Part shown: positions 56,201-63,388 of the stretch, piece by piece
How the letters are laid out: the number at the start of each line of letters is the position of its first letter
Numbering within the stretch: the first letter of the stretch is position 1
Source: Acidovorax sp. NCPPB 4044
GTDB taxonomy: Bacteria; Pseudomonadota; Gammaproteobacteria; Burkholderiales; Burkholderiaceae_C
NCBI RefSeq assembly: GCF_028069655.1
Contig: NZ_JAMCOS010000001.1
Coordinates: 5,200,319 to 5,264,318, forward strand
Length of the DNA stretch: 64,000 bases
Direction of reading: 5' to 3'
The notes under the pieces: generated by a model
Seen by the model: the letters and a program-made list of their open reading frames with translations, nothing else
Told to the model about the DNA's origin: nothing
The model's database searches: none
Program-made: the position numbers and the translations under genes

Positions 56201-57378
56201 AGGCGAATGAAGCTGTAGACCTTTGGAGGGTGCGTGAAATAGTGCTGGACACCGGACATACCGCCGCGTTGTATTTGGAATACTACGAAGAAGCACTGGA
56301 GTTGAATGACGAAATTATTGAAATCATGCGCAATCGCGGCGCAAGCGCATTGCGGTTGGCGCGCACGCGGTTTAATGATTATGGACCACTGCTCGCACTA
56401 GGGCGGAGTCAAGACGCTCGCATTCTCTTGCTCGAATGTCGTAGGCTTTTTGAAGCGGAGCGTTACGTTCAAGGGTTAGGAAAGATCTTTTCGGCTTTGG
56501 CCGACGTCGAAGGTGCGACTGGCAACTTTTCAGATAAACCGGTGAAATTTGAATGTGTAGCACTGACCTATAAATATCATGTTGGAGACCCGGATGACTG
56601 TTCGATCAGTCACCACAACTTGGCGAAGTATTTGTATTTGTCAGGTAGTCACGAAGAGGGCCTCGCCCACTTGCTGGCGTCCGCTACGTTGAGTATGCAG
56701 ATACTAGCGGGTCATTCGGAAAGTATTGCCGAGGTTCTGGCTAATCTCGAGCTTCCAATGGAGCCCCCGCCTTTTGACGACGTGGTCAAGCAAGTTGAAA
56801 AAGTTCCTGGCGTGCGCTTCGCCGAACTCTTCAAACGACTGCCCCGCAACTTTACGGATGGGGACAGCTTGTTGGCGGCTCTGTGGCAATTAGTGCGTGA
56901 CAAAAGACACCGGTGGATTCATAGGGCGGAGGCGATACCCGCTGTACTCGCAGAAATGCCTTTGTCGGTTCGAGCTGCTTTTGAATTAGAGGGAGATGGT
57001 TTCTCAAGCGCAATCCGGTCAGCGCTGGAGTCGTTACCCGGGGATAAATCTATGCAAATACTTCAGCGATTGCGTGAAACGGATTTGATCAGAGAACGGG
57101 TCCATAGCGAGCCCATCGGCAAGACCCTAAAGCAGTTCGAGCCTTTGCTTCAGAAGATCGCAGCATCGATCGCTGATGAAGATCAGGAGCATCAAGTCGC
57201 ACTCGAAGCACTGCTGATCGACCTCCATGGGAGGGGATTCAATTTGAGGGAGCCAGTGCACCGCATGTGTTCAGGAGAGCGCAACGCCCCCGCACTGGTC
57301 GCTGGCCTCGATGCAACCGATACCCGCCTGATCGAGCGGCTGCTCGAACTGGTGTCTCAACCCACAGGCGACGGATGA
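53215..57378 (+). CDS. CHAT protease - STAND ATPase - repeat protein (candidate defence sensor)
   Basis: A 1387-residue cytoplasmic protein. An N-terminal segment (1-130) without a name leads to a CHAT (caspase-like) domain at about 130-380 with His216 (LSGHGQSG) and Cys258 (LLLLDACYSGAAS). A STAND-type ATPase follows: Walker A GMPGAGKS (436-443, Lys442), Walker B VLLVVDN with Asp527, and LTSRRVPVAL as a sensor motif. From about 700 to the end it is helical, TPR-like repeats (for example AGTLAEALAKAGLNDEAEQG and ALQVCEDAATDTRKAG). From about 55290 to 57230 the DNA is clearly less GC-rich than before, so the repeat region appears to be replaced. GAGAGG precedes the ATG. The subtilase gene follows after 48 bp. 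Confidence 0.88.
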   Translation: MRLKVTDWVDATRWRWVLEEPDGRFIADHTVRLDLASRECQAFFDLARHLDYHAPVSTPQEQLRQLGDWVGKAVFGGLLPALRKSARPPAKAVQVIVPPQAQALLERPFEIACFADGKRFDAAGLRLVYQSGESPAAAKATGAALRMLAVFSLPVRAHPLNLRRERYQLQQLVRQLQQTHGLAVDLRVLQYGATRQTLSDALQEDDGWDVVHLSGHGQSGQLLLETEDGGEDPIDTQALGELLDPLHDRLQLLLLDACYSGAASHSAARVQVGLDATRDVGAEPEGVPAPEAAATPLPNLGHALAARLDCAVLAMRYAVDDSFATELMLALYEKLLGKRQPLPAALNLAVQAAVSKPMGLSPSALAGLTPMLLGARAGALQLTVPQHVAATALPTTGLDIGFPQQPARFVGRLHPMLRATQALAPHSPRRAVLFHGMPGAGKSACALELAYRHEQGRFSGYVWYQAPEAGSDIASSLYHLMHEIQRQLNAPGLGLTTTLDDPKHFAQYTLPRLRVLLQQKAVLLVVDNLETLLTDSDQWRMPLWGEVLETLLASQGLSRVVLTSRRVPVALVNDARVLAQPIHALSFAESVLLARELPKLGKLFENESDRELLRQTLRVVQGHPKLLELADGMAEDREALRQRVQAAEKQLADSGELLDAFFAKGGAHEGESQQQPEQFVNALQGWTCDVLSRLTPTAQRLFFFLCRLEPEDRIHWVVLGNWSDTLVRMDEADASARAEHGQGLLPALQELEEAGLIDSSLGSGARPASAYYRIHPGVAEAALELADVAFLDATDVELGRFFTTAFSQFQKNESDEWAVANAARRGTPYLMRTQQWGAAALLLGHLLTVDERPDTVAFALPVLKRCATATIRSADELAVAGTLAEALAKAGLNDEAEQGMRSVIDLARSSNQYRVASAVGADLTNLLRGTGRAKEALQVCEDAATDTRKAGLGPWTQIGDEGRRLQVMAALGHYAEVWRAVKRLRLLMANLPERSEANEAVDLWRVREIVLDTGHTAALYLEYYEEALELNDEIIEIMRNRGASALRLARTRFNDYGPLLALGRSQDARILLLECRRLFEAERYVQGLGKIFSALADVEGATGNFSDKPVKFECVALTYKYHVGDPDDCSISHHNLAKYLYLSGSHEEGLAHLLASATLSMQILAGHSESIAEVLANLELPMEPPPFDDVVKQVEKVPGVRFAELFKRLPRNFTDGDSLLAALWQLVRDKRHRWIHRAEAIPAVLAEMPLSVRAAFELEGDGFSSAIRSALESLPGDKSMQILQRLRETDLIRERVHSEPIGKTLKQFEPLLQKIAASIADEDQEHQVALEALLIDLHGRGFNLREPVHRMCSGERNAPALVAGLDATDTRLIERLLELVSQPTGDG

Positions 57379-57426
57379 CTACAGGACGGTCGCCCCAGAA
57401 AATTCACAACGAGGGAGGAAATCAAA

Positions 57427-58671
57427 ATGGAAAAAGACAGCTATCTGGTTCTCAGGGTCACCGGCGGTGGCGCAGTCAGGGAGGCCGGCCATGAGGTGCT
57501 CAGGAGCACCGTTCGTTCGCACGGCTTCTCCGTGCCCACGGCTTCTGCCTTCGGGGTGGAGCCGCCCCAGTACCGGGTCGACACCCAGGTACTGGATGCG
57601 AAGGATTACAAGGACCTGCGCCAGGACCGGACCGTGGCGGCCATCGCAAAGCCGATGCCCCTGCGCAGGATTGCACCGGTGCCCAGCGCAGCCGCGGCGC
57701 CCAAGCCCGCGCCCGCCGACGGCGCCACCTGGGGCGTTCGGGTAACGGGCGCCTTGCAGAGCCCGTATCTCGGGTACGGGGTCTGCGTGGCCGTGCTCGA
57801 TACCGGCATCGACGCCGGCCATGAGGCTTTCACCGGTATCGAACTCGTGCAGAAGGACTTCACCGGTGAAGGCAACGGCGACGCGGACGGCCATGGAACG
57901 CACGTGGCGGGCACGATCTTCGGCCAGCCCGGCAGCGGGCTCCGGTATGCCGTGGCGCCGGGCGTGCGCCGGGCCCTGATCGGCAAGGTGATCGGCCAGA
58001 ACCGCTCGGCCACCACGAAAGAGCTGATCGACGCGATCCAGTGGGCGGCCGACGAACGGGCCCACATCGTCAACATGTCGCTGGGTTTCGACTTCCCGGG
58101 GCTGACGGAGTATTGGGTGCAGCAAGGGTTGCCGGTGGACCTCGCCACCTCGCGTTCGCTCGCGCAGTACCGCGACAACGTGCGCTTCTTCGACGCGACC
58201 ATGAACCTGCTGCGTGCGCGCTCGGCGGAGTTCGGCAGCCCGCTGGTGGTGGCCGCCGCCGGCAACGAGAGCCGCCGGCTCGTGAAGATCGACCACGTCA
58301 TCGAGGTGTCGCCGCCTGCCGCGGCGGACGGCATGGTTTCCGTGGCGGCGCTGGAGTCGCTGGACGCGGACCACACCCGGTTGGGCGTGGCGCCGTTCTC
58401 CAACATCCGCGTCTCGCTCGCCGCGCCCGGCCACGAGATCTACTCTGCCCGGGCAGGCGGCGGCTACACCTTCCTGAGCGGGACGAGCATGGCGAGTCCG
58501 CACGTCGCCGGCGTCGCGGCACTGTGGGCCGAGCGGCAGCTCAAGCAGACGGGCCGGGTCAGCATGTCGACGCTGGATGCGCAGCTCCGCGGCAACGTGC
58601 GGTCCGACCGTCTGGCGGGCAGCCACTATCTGGACGTGGGCGATGGTTTGGTCACGGCGCCCTCCGCCTGA
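57427..58671 (+). CDS. Subtilisin-like (S8) serine peptidase without export signal
   Basis: A 414-residue subtilase. The catalytic triad is Asp125 (VAVLDTGID), His156 (DGHGTHVAG) and Ser354 (SGTSMASPHVAG), with oxyanion Asn280 (AAAGNES). The first 100 residues have no signal peptide and look like an I9-type pro-domain (RTVAAIAKPMPLRRI) followed by a Pro/Ala linker, so the enzyme is likely cytoplasmic and may be held inactive. GGAGG lies 8 nt before the ATG, 48 bp after the CHAT-STAND gene, so the two form an operon. Activation by the CHAT protease is an inference from this arrangement. Confidence 0.92.
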   Translation: MEKDSYLVLRVTGGGAVREAGHEVLRSTVRSHGFSVPTASAFGVEPPQYRVDTQVLDAKDYKDLRQDRTVAAIAKPMPLRRIAPVPSAAAAPKPAPADGATWGVRVTGALQSPYLGYGVCVAVLDTGIDAGHEAFTGIELVQKDFTGEGNGDADGHGTHVAGTIFGQPGSGLRYAVAPGVRRALIGKVIGQNRSATTKELIDAIQWAADERAHIVNMSLGFDFPGLTEYWVQQGLPVDLATSRSLAQYRDNVRFFDATMNLLRARSAEFGSPLVVAAAGNESRRLVKIDHVIEVSPPAAADGMVSVAALESLDADHTRLGVAPFSNIRVSLAAPGHEIYSARAGGGYTFLSGTSMASPHVAGVAALWAERQLKQTGRVSMSTLDAQLRGNVRSDRLAGSHYLDVGDGLVTAPSA

Positions 58672-58794
58672 GGCATGGCCGCCCGGGACCGGTGGCGCAG
58701 GGATGCGCCGGGTGGCGGCGCCCGCCCGCATAATCTCCGCCGTGCGGCATGGCCCCCAGGGGCCGCTGCAACCTCCGACCCATTCACGCACCCC

Positions 58795-59166
58795 GTGACC
58801 TCGCTCCTTGCCCACCTCCGCCGCTTGACCCCCTGGGTGCTCGCCTGGTGGATGCTCGCCTTCGGCATGGCCGCGGCCTCGCCGCTGCTGCATCCGCAGA
58901 GCCTGCAGGTGGTCTGCAATGCGGCGGGCAGTGCCAAGCTGGTGGTCGTGCAGGACGATGGCAGCGGGCTGCGTGAGATGGGCCAGCACGGCCTCGATTG
59001 CGCGCTGTGCCTGGCGGCGGGGGCGCCGCCCCCGGCGCCGGCCGTGGTGCTGCCGCCCGCCGTGTGGCAGCCGCTCGCGCATGCCGTGCGGCCGGTGGTG
59101 GCCGCGCGGCTGGCGGCCCTGGTCGGCGCGCCACTGCCCGCGCGCGGGCCTCCGGCGCGCGCCTGA
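58795..59166 (+). CDS. DUF2946-like protein
   Basis: A 123-residue protein. It has an N-terminal signal or anchor helix (PWVLAWWMLAFGMAA) and the DUF2946 features: a Ser-Pro-His region (ASPLLHPQSLQVVCNAAGSA) and the paired cysteines LDCALCLAAGAPP. Members of the family often sit beside metal-uptake genes. The start is GTG at 58795; longer starts give an unlikely N-terminus. It precedes a TonB-dependent receptor and a PepSY protein, so a role in copper or iron uptake is plausible. Confidence 0.68.
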   Translation: MTSLLAHLRRLTPWVLAWWMLAFGMAAASPLLHPQSLQVVCNAAGSAKLVVVQDDGSGLREMGQHGLDCALCLAAGAPPPAPAVVLPPAVWQPLAHAVRPVVAARLAALVGAPLPARGPPARA

Positions 59167-59328
59167 TCCGATCCGGCAGGTCTGCCGCTGGGCCCACGTG
59201 CCGGGCGCTGCGGCAGCCACCGGTTGCTTTCTCGCTTTTCGTTCCCGTTTCTTTTTTCGCAAGGGGCTTTCCTTCCGTTGCCGCGCCCGGTGCTGGGCGC
59301 CGGCCCGTGCGCGGGCGCGTGGGTGGCT

Positions 59329-59343
59329 GGTCAGTGACTGACC
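59329..59343. promoter_or_regulatory. Palindrome GGTCAGT-G-ACTGACC upstream of the TonB receptor
   Basis: A perfect 7-bp inverted repeat around one base, 117 bp before the receptor start. It is the clearest operator-like sequence in the 59167-59459 gap and may bind the metal-responsive regulator of this operon. Confidence 0.5.
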
Positions 59344-59459
59344 GAGCGCGTGGGCGCGCATGCCCGGAGGCCGGCATGCATCGGCGTTCCTGCGCTCCCG
59401 GTCCCGCGACCGCGCAGCCGCCCGCCGCGGAAGGGGTCCCTGCATGGGGTGAGGTGGAT

Positions 59460-61625
59460 ATGGCTATCGACATGGATACAGGCCTGGAGGGGCACCGGCT
59501 GCGCCGGCGCAGCCGTTTTCTTTCTTTTTCGCCGCGCGCGTTGGCGTCTCCGTTCTCGATGACCGCCATCGGCCGCGCCGTGCGCCGCACGGTGCCGGCC
59601 GCGTTGGCGGCGCTGCCCGCGATGGCCGCCTGGGCGCAGGCGGAGGGCGGCGGCGGCAGTGCCCCGCCGGACACCAGCCCCGCGCTCACGCTGGGCGCCG
59701 TGGAGGTGCGCAGCGGCGGCGCGGGCGGGGCCTTGCCCGCGCGCAGCGTGTCCACGTCGGTGGACATCGTGGGCGGCGAGGTGCTGCAGGATGCGCGCGT
59801 GGACCACGCCTGGGAGCTGCTGGGCCGCGCGCCGGGCGTGCAGGTCACGCCGTTCCGCCAGGGCACCGACGCGGGCCGGTTCTCGTTCCGCGGCTTCAAT
59901 GGCGAGGGGCGGGTGAACGCGGTCAAGCTGCTGATCGACGGCATTCCGTCGAACGACAACGCGGGCGGCATGCCGTTCCTCGATGCGGTGTTCCCGCTCG
60001 ACATCGAGGCGGTGGAGGTGGTGCGCGGCACCAATGACCCGCGCTACGGGCTGCACAACATCGCGGGCAACGTGAACGTGCTCACGCGCACGGGCGGCAA
60101 CGAGGGGCGCGCGACGGTCACGGCGGGCAGCTTCGGCATGCGCGACGTGCAGGTGGTCAAGGGCATCGAGTCGGGCCCGTGGAGCCAGAACTACGGCGTG
60201 TTCTGGCGCACGGGCGACGGCTGGCGCGACCATGCCGAGGGCACGCAGCGCGCGCTGTCGGGCAAGTGGTTCTACACCGACGAGGGCGGGCGCTGGCGCG
60301 CCGGGATCACGGCGCGCGCCTTCCGCAACGAGGCGCAGGAGTCCGGCTACCTCACGCGCGAGCAGGCGGCCGCGCAGCCGCGCGGGTCGCCGCCGTGGTC
60401 GGCCTCGGACCGCAGCACGCGCGAGACCGGCCAGCTCGGCCTGCACTGGGACGCCGAGCTGGCCGAGCGCCTGTCGTGGACGGCGCGTGCCTACGCCAGC
60501 CACTACGAGAACCAGCGCTGGGTGCGCTTCTCGCAGGCCGGCGTGCAGCAGGAGCGCGGCAACGACGAGGACCAGCGCGGCCTCTCGGGCGTGCTCACCT
60601 GGCGGCCCGCGGTGGCCTGGGCGCATGCGTTCACGCTGGAGGGCGGCGTCGATGCGCAGTGGCAGGACAACGCCGCGCAGCGCTGGCGCACGGTGGAGCG
60701 CGTGCGCACGTCGCAGTTCCGCGACTGGGATTTCGGGTTCCGCACGCAGGGCGCCTACGTGCAGGCCGTGGCGCAGCCCGTGCCGTCGCTGCGCATCGTG
60801 CCCGCGCTGCGCGTGGACCGGCTGGATGGCGATTTCACCGACCGGCTCACGGGGCAGCGCTACGGCGTCAACGGCTACGGCACCGTGCGCCAGCCCAAGC
60901 TCAGCGTCGCGTGGACGGCGCGGGAGGGCGTCACGCTGTATGCCAATGCGGGCCGCACCTTCCAGGTAGGCACGGGCATCGATGCCTACCGCACGCAGGC
61001 GCGCGACCTGGGCCCGTCGATCAACGACGGCTGGGAGGCGGGCGTGCGCTGGCAGCCGGCCCCGGGCCTGGAGGTGCGCGTGGCCGCATGGCAGCAGCGC
61101 GCCTCGGGCGAGGTGGCGCGGGTGCTGGGCGTGGACGGCCTGCCCGACCCCGGCGGCCTGGGCAACGTGGGCCGCACGCGGCGCAAGGGCTGGGACGCTC
61201 AGCTCAACGCGCGCCTGCCCGGCGGCTGGACGGGCTGGGTGGCGTATTCGCACCAGGTGGCGCGCATCGCGGTGCCCGACCCCTCGGCGCCGGCCACGGC
61301 GGGCCGCGAGGTCGAGAACGTGCCGCACTACCTCGTGAGCGCGGGCGTGCAGGTGCGCGCCACCGAGGTGCTGCGGCTGTCTGCCGGCGTGACGGCGCAG
61401 GGCGACTACTACCTGGACCGCACCAACACCCAGGGCCGCGCGGGGCGCTACGCGCTGCTGGACCTGGGCGCCACCTGGCAGCTCACGCCCGCGGCCGACG
61501 TGAGCCTGCAGGTGCGCAACGCGACCGACCGGCGCACCGTCTATGCGTGGTACGACAGCGGCTCCTCGGGCTATTCGCCGGGCGACGGGCGCAGCGTGTC
61601 GGTGAGCCTGGGATGGAGGTTCTGA
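59460..61625 (+). CDS. TonB-dependent outer membrane receptor
   Basis: A 721-residue receptor. A long N-terminal signal region is followed by a plug domain (VRSGGAGGALPARSVSTS, then GVQVTPFRQGTDAGRFSFRG and VEVVRGTNDPRYGLHNIAG) and a 22-strand barrel ending in YSPGDGRSVSVSLGWRF with terminal Phe. The ATG at 59460 has GAGG 5 nt upstream; the ATG at 59559 would give a cleaner signal peptide. The ligand is not evident. The DUF2946 gene before it and the PepSY protein after it suggest a metal chelate such as copper or iron. Confidence 0.92.
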   Translation: MAIDMDTGLEGHRLRRRSRFLSFSPRALASPFSMTAIGRAVRRTVPAALAALPAMAAWAQAEGGGGSAPPDTSPALTLGAVEVRSGGAGGALPARSVSTSVDIVGGEVLQDARVDHAWELLGRAPGVQVTPFRQGTDAGRFSFRGFNGEGRVNAVKLLIDGIPSNDNAGGMPFLDAVFPLDIEAVEVVRGTNDPRYGLHNIAGNVNVLTRTGGNEGRATVTAGSFGMRDVQVVKGIESGPWSQNYGVFWRTGDGWRDHAEGTQRALSGKWFYTDEGGRWRAGITARAFRNEAQESGYLTREQAAAQPRGSPPWSASDRSTRETGQLGLHWDAELAERLSWTARAYASHYENQRWVRFSQAGVQQERGNDEDQRGLSGVLTWRPAVAWAHAFTLEGGVDAQWQDNAAQRWRTVERVRTSQFRDWDFGFRTQGAYVQAVAQPVPSLRIVPALRVDRLDGDFTDRLTGQRYGVNGYGTVRQPKLSVAWTAREGVTLYANAGRTFQVGTGIDAYRTQARDLGPSINDGWEAGVRWQPAPGLEVRVAAWQQRASGEVARVLGVDGLPDPGGLGNVGRTRRKGWDAQLNARLPGGWTGWVAYSHQVARIAVPDPSAPATAGREVENVPHYLVSAGVQVRATEVLRLSAGVTAQGDYYLDRTNTQGRAGRYALLDLGATWQLTPAADVSLQVRNATDRRTVYAWYDSGSSGYSPGDGRSVSVSLGWRF

Positions 61626-61704
61626 TGGCGCACTGCCGCATTCACTTCCTGGGCGCGCCGGTTCCGTGGGCGGGCGAAGGTGTGCAACGCGATGGAGAAA
61701 CGAG

Positions 61705-63198
61705 ATGGCTTTCATGACCCGGGCCGCTGAGGCGTCCCCCCTGCGCGCCGCCAGCCTGTACCGGGCCGTGTGGCGCTGGCATTTCTACGCGGGCCTGCTG
61801 GTGCTGCCCTTCCTCGCCTGGCTGGCGGTGACGGGCGGGGCCTACCTGTTCCAGCGCGAGATCGATGGCTGGTACCACCGCGATCTGCTGCGTGTGCCGG
61901 TGGCGGCGCCGGCCGGGGCCGGCCTGCCGCACGGCGCCGTCGTGGCGGCGGCGCTGGCCGCGCAGCCGGGGCAGTGGTTCCGCTACACGCCGGCCGAGGC
62001 GCCCGGCGAGAGCGCGAGCGTGGGCATCGCCACGGCCGGCGGCGAGCGCGTGGCGGTGTACGTGGACCCGGCCACCGCGCGCGTGCTGGGGCAGTTGCCC
62101 GAGCGCGGCACGCTGGCGTGGCAGATCCGGCGGTTGCACAGCCTGAAGGTGATCGGACCCGTGGCGCGCGGCCTGATCGAGATGGCGGCGGGCTGGGCCG
62201 TGGTGCTGGTGGCGACGGGGCTCTACCTCTGGTGGCCGCGGGGCCGCCGGGGCGGCGTGGTGACGGTGCGCGGCCGGCCATCCGAGCGCGTGTTCTGGCG
62301 CGACCTGCATGCCGTGCTGGGCCTGGGCGTGGGGCTGGTGCTCGCGTTCCTGGCGGTCACGGGGCTGCCGTGGTCGGTGTTCCTGGGCGCGCAGGTGAAT
62401 GCGTGGGCGAACGGCAGCCACTGGGGCTATCCGTCCGGCGTGCGCGTGCAGGTGCCGATGTCGGCCGTGCCGGTGGCGGACACGCTCGCGGTCCCCTGGA
62501 GCCTGCAGCAGGCGCGCGTGCCCGCGGCCGGCGCCGCGCAGGCCCCGGCCGACGGGCATGAAGGCCATGGCGCGGGGCACGGCGGCGGCCACGATGGGCA
62601 TGAAGGGCACGGCCCCTCGCCCGCGGCCACGGCTGCACCGGCGCAGGCGCAGGCGCAGGCGATGCCGTCCTCCCCCGCCACGGCGGGCACCCGGCCGCCG
62701 CTGGATCTGGATGCGGCCATGGCCGCCTTCGGGCGCCTGGGGCTCGCGCCGGGCTTCAGCGTGGCCGCGCCGCAGGGGCCGGGCGGGGTCTACACGGCCT
62801 CGGCCTACCCGAGCGCGCTGGAAGGCCAGCGCGTGGTGCACCTCGACCAGTACACCGGCCGGCCGCTCATCGACATGGGCTATGCCGACTACGGCCCCGT
62901 GGCGAAGGGGCTGGAGTGGGGCATCAACGTGCACCTCGGGCAGCAGTACGGCGTGGCCAACCAGATCGTGCTGGCAGTGGCCTGCGCGGGCATCGTGCTG
63001 CTGAGCGTGGCCGGCGCGGTGGCCTGGTGGAAGCGCCGCCCCGCCGGCGGCCTGGGCGTGCCGCCGCTTCCCGCGCAGCCGCGCGCGCTCTGGTGGGTGG
63101 TGGCGATCATCGCGGCCGCGGGCGTGGCGATGCCGCTGCTGGGGCTGTCGCTGCTGTGCATGCTGGCGCTGGATGCCCTGGGGCAGGGCGCGGCCTGA
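61705..63198 (+). CDS. PepSY-associated membrane protein with His-rich loop
   Basis: A 497-residue inner-membrane protein of the PepSY_TM family. Four membrane segments are visible (near 25-50, 180-205, 220-250 and 415-440) plus a C-terminal pair. Periplasmic regions carry the PepSY-type VAVYVDPATARVLGQLPERG and VHLDQYTGRPLIDMGYADYG. Between about 288 and 310 a His/Gly-rich loop (HEGHGAGHGGGHDGHEGHG) is a likely Cu or Fe site. GGAG lies 8 nt before the ATG. It follows the TonB receptor by 79 bp and probably reduces or passes on the imported metal. Confidence 0.88.
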   Translation: MAFMTRAAEASPLRAASLYRAVWRWHFYAGLLVLPFLAWLAVTGGAYLFQREIDGWYHRDLLRVPVAAPAGAGLPHGAVVAAALAAQPGQWFRYTPAEAPGESASVGIATAGGERVAVYVDPATARVLGQLPERGTLAWQIRRLHSLKVIGPVARGLIEMAAGWAVVLVATGLYLWWPRGRRGGVVTVRGRPSERVFWRDLHAVLGLGVGLVLAFLAVTGLPWSVFLGAQVNAWANGSHWGYPSGVRVQVPMSAVPVADTLAVPWSLQQARVPAAGAAQAPADGHEGHGAGHGGGHDGHEGHGPSPAATAAPAQAQAQAMPSSPATAGTRPPLDLDAAMAAFGRLGLAPGFSVAAPQGPGGVYTASAYPSALEGQRVVHLDQYTGRPLIDMGYADYGPVAKGLEWGINVHLGQQYGVANQIVLAVACAGIVLLSVAGAVAWWKRRPAGGLGVPPLPAQPRALWWVVAIIAAAGVAMPLLGLSLLCMLALDALGQGAA

Positions 63199-63304
63199 AG
63201 CGGGAAGGCTGGGAGGGTGCGCAGGGCCCCCGGTGCAGCGCTGCCGGCTGCGCTGCGCATCGCGTCCGCAGACGGGGCGGAAGCCGCTGCTGCCCACAAA
63301 ATGG

Positions 63305-63353
63305 TTTGCTATTTTTTATATAGCAAACTATTCAATGAATTCGGCGGCATGGA
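63305..63353 (+). repeat. Dispersed hairpin repeat, copy 7
   Basis: Almost identical to copy 2 (8010-8058), with the same loop. The following 35 bp (GGAGCTGTTTTGACTCCAA and on) also match, so copy and chemoreceptor 3' end were duplicated together. Confidence 0.85.
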
Positions 63354-63388
63354 GCTGTTTTGACTCCAATCGCCGGCCCAGGGCAGGA

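Noticed and set aside
59331..61715. A 794-codon minus-strand frame over the TonB receptor
   Set aside because: Antisense shadow. The receptor has plug and barrel signatures and a terminal Phe.
61625..61717. A 30-codon frame between the TonB receptor and PepSY genes, with an overlapping TGATG start
   Set aside because: The start overlap is suggestive, but the product has no recognisable feature and overlaps the next gene. I do not count it as a gene.
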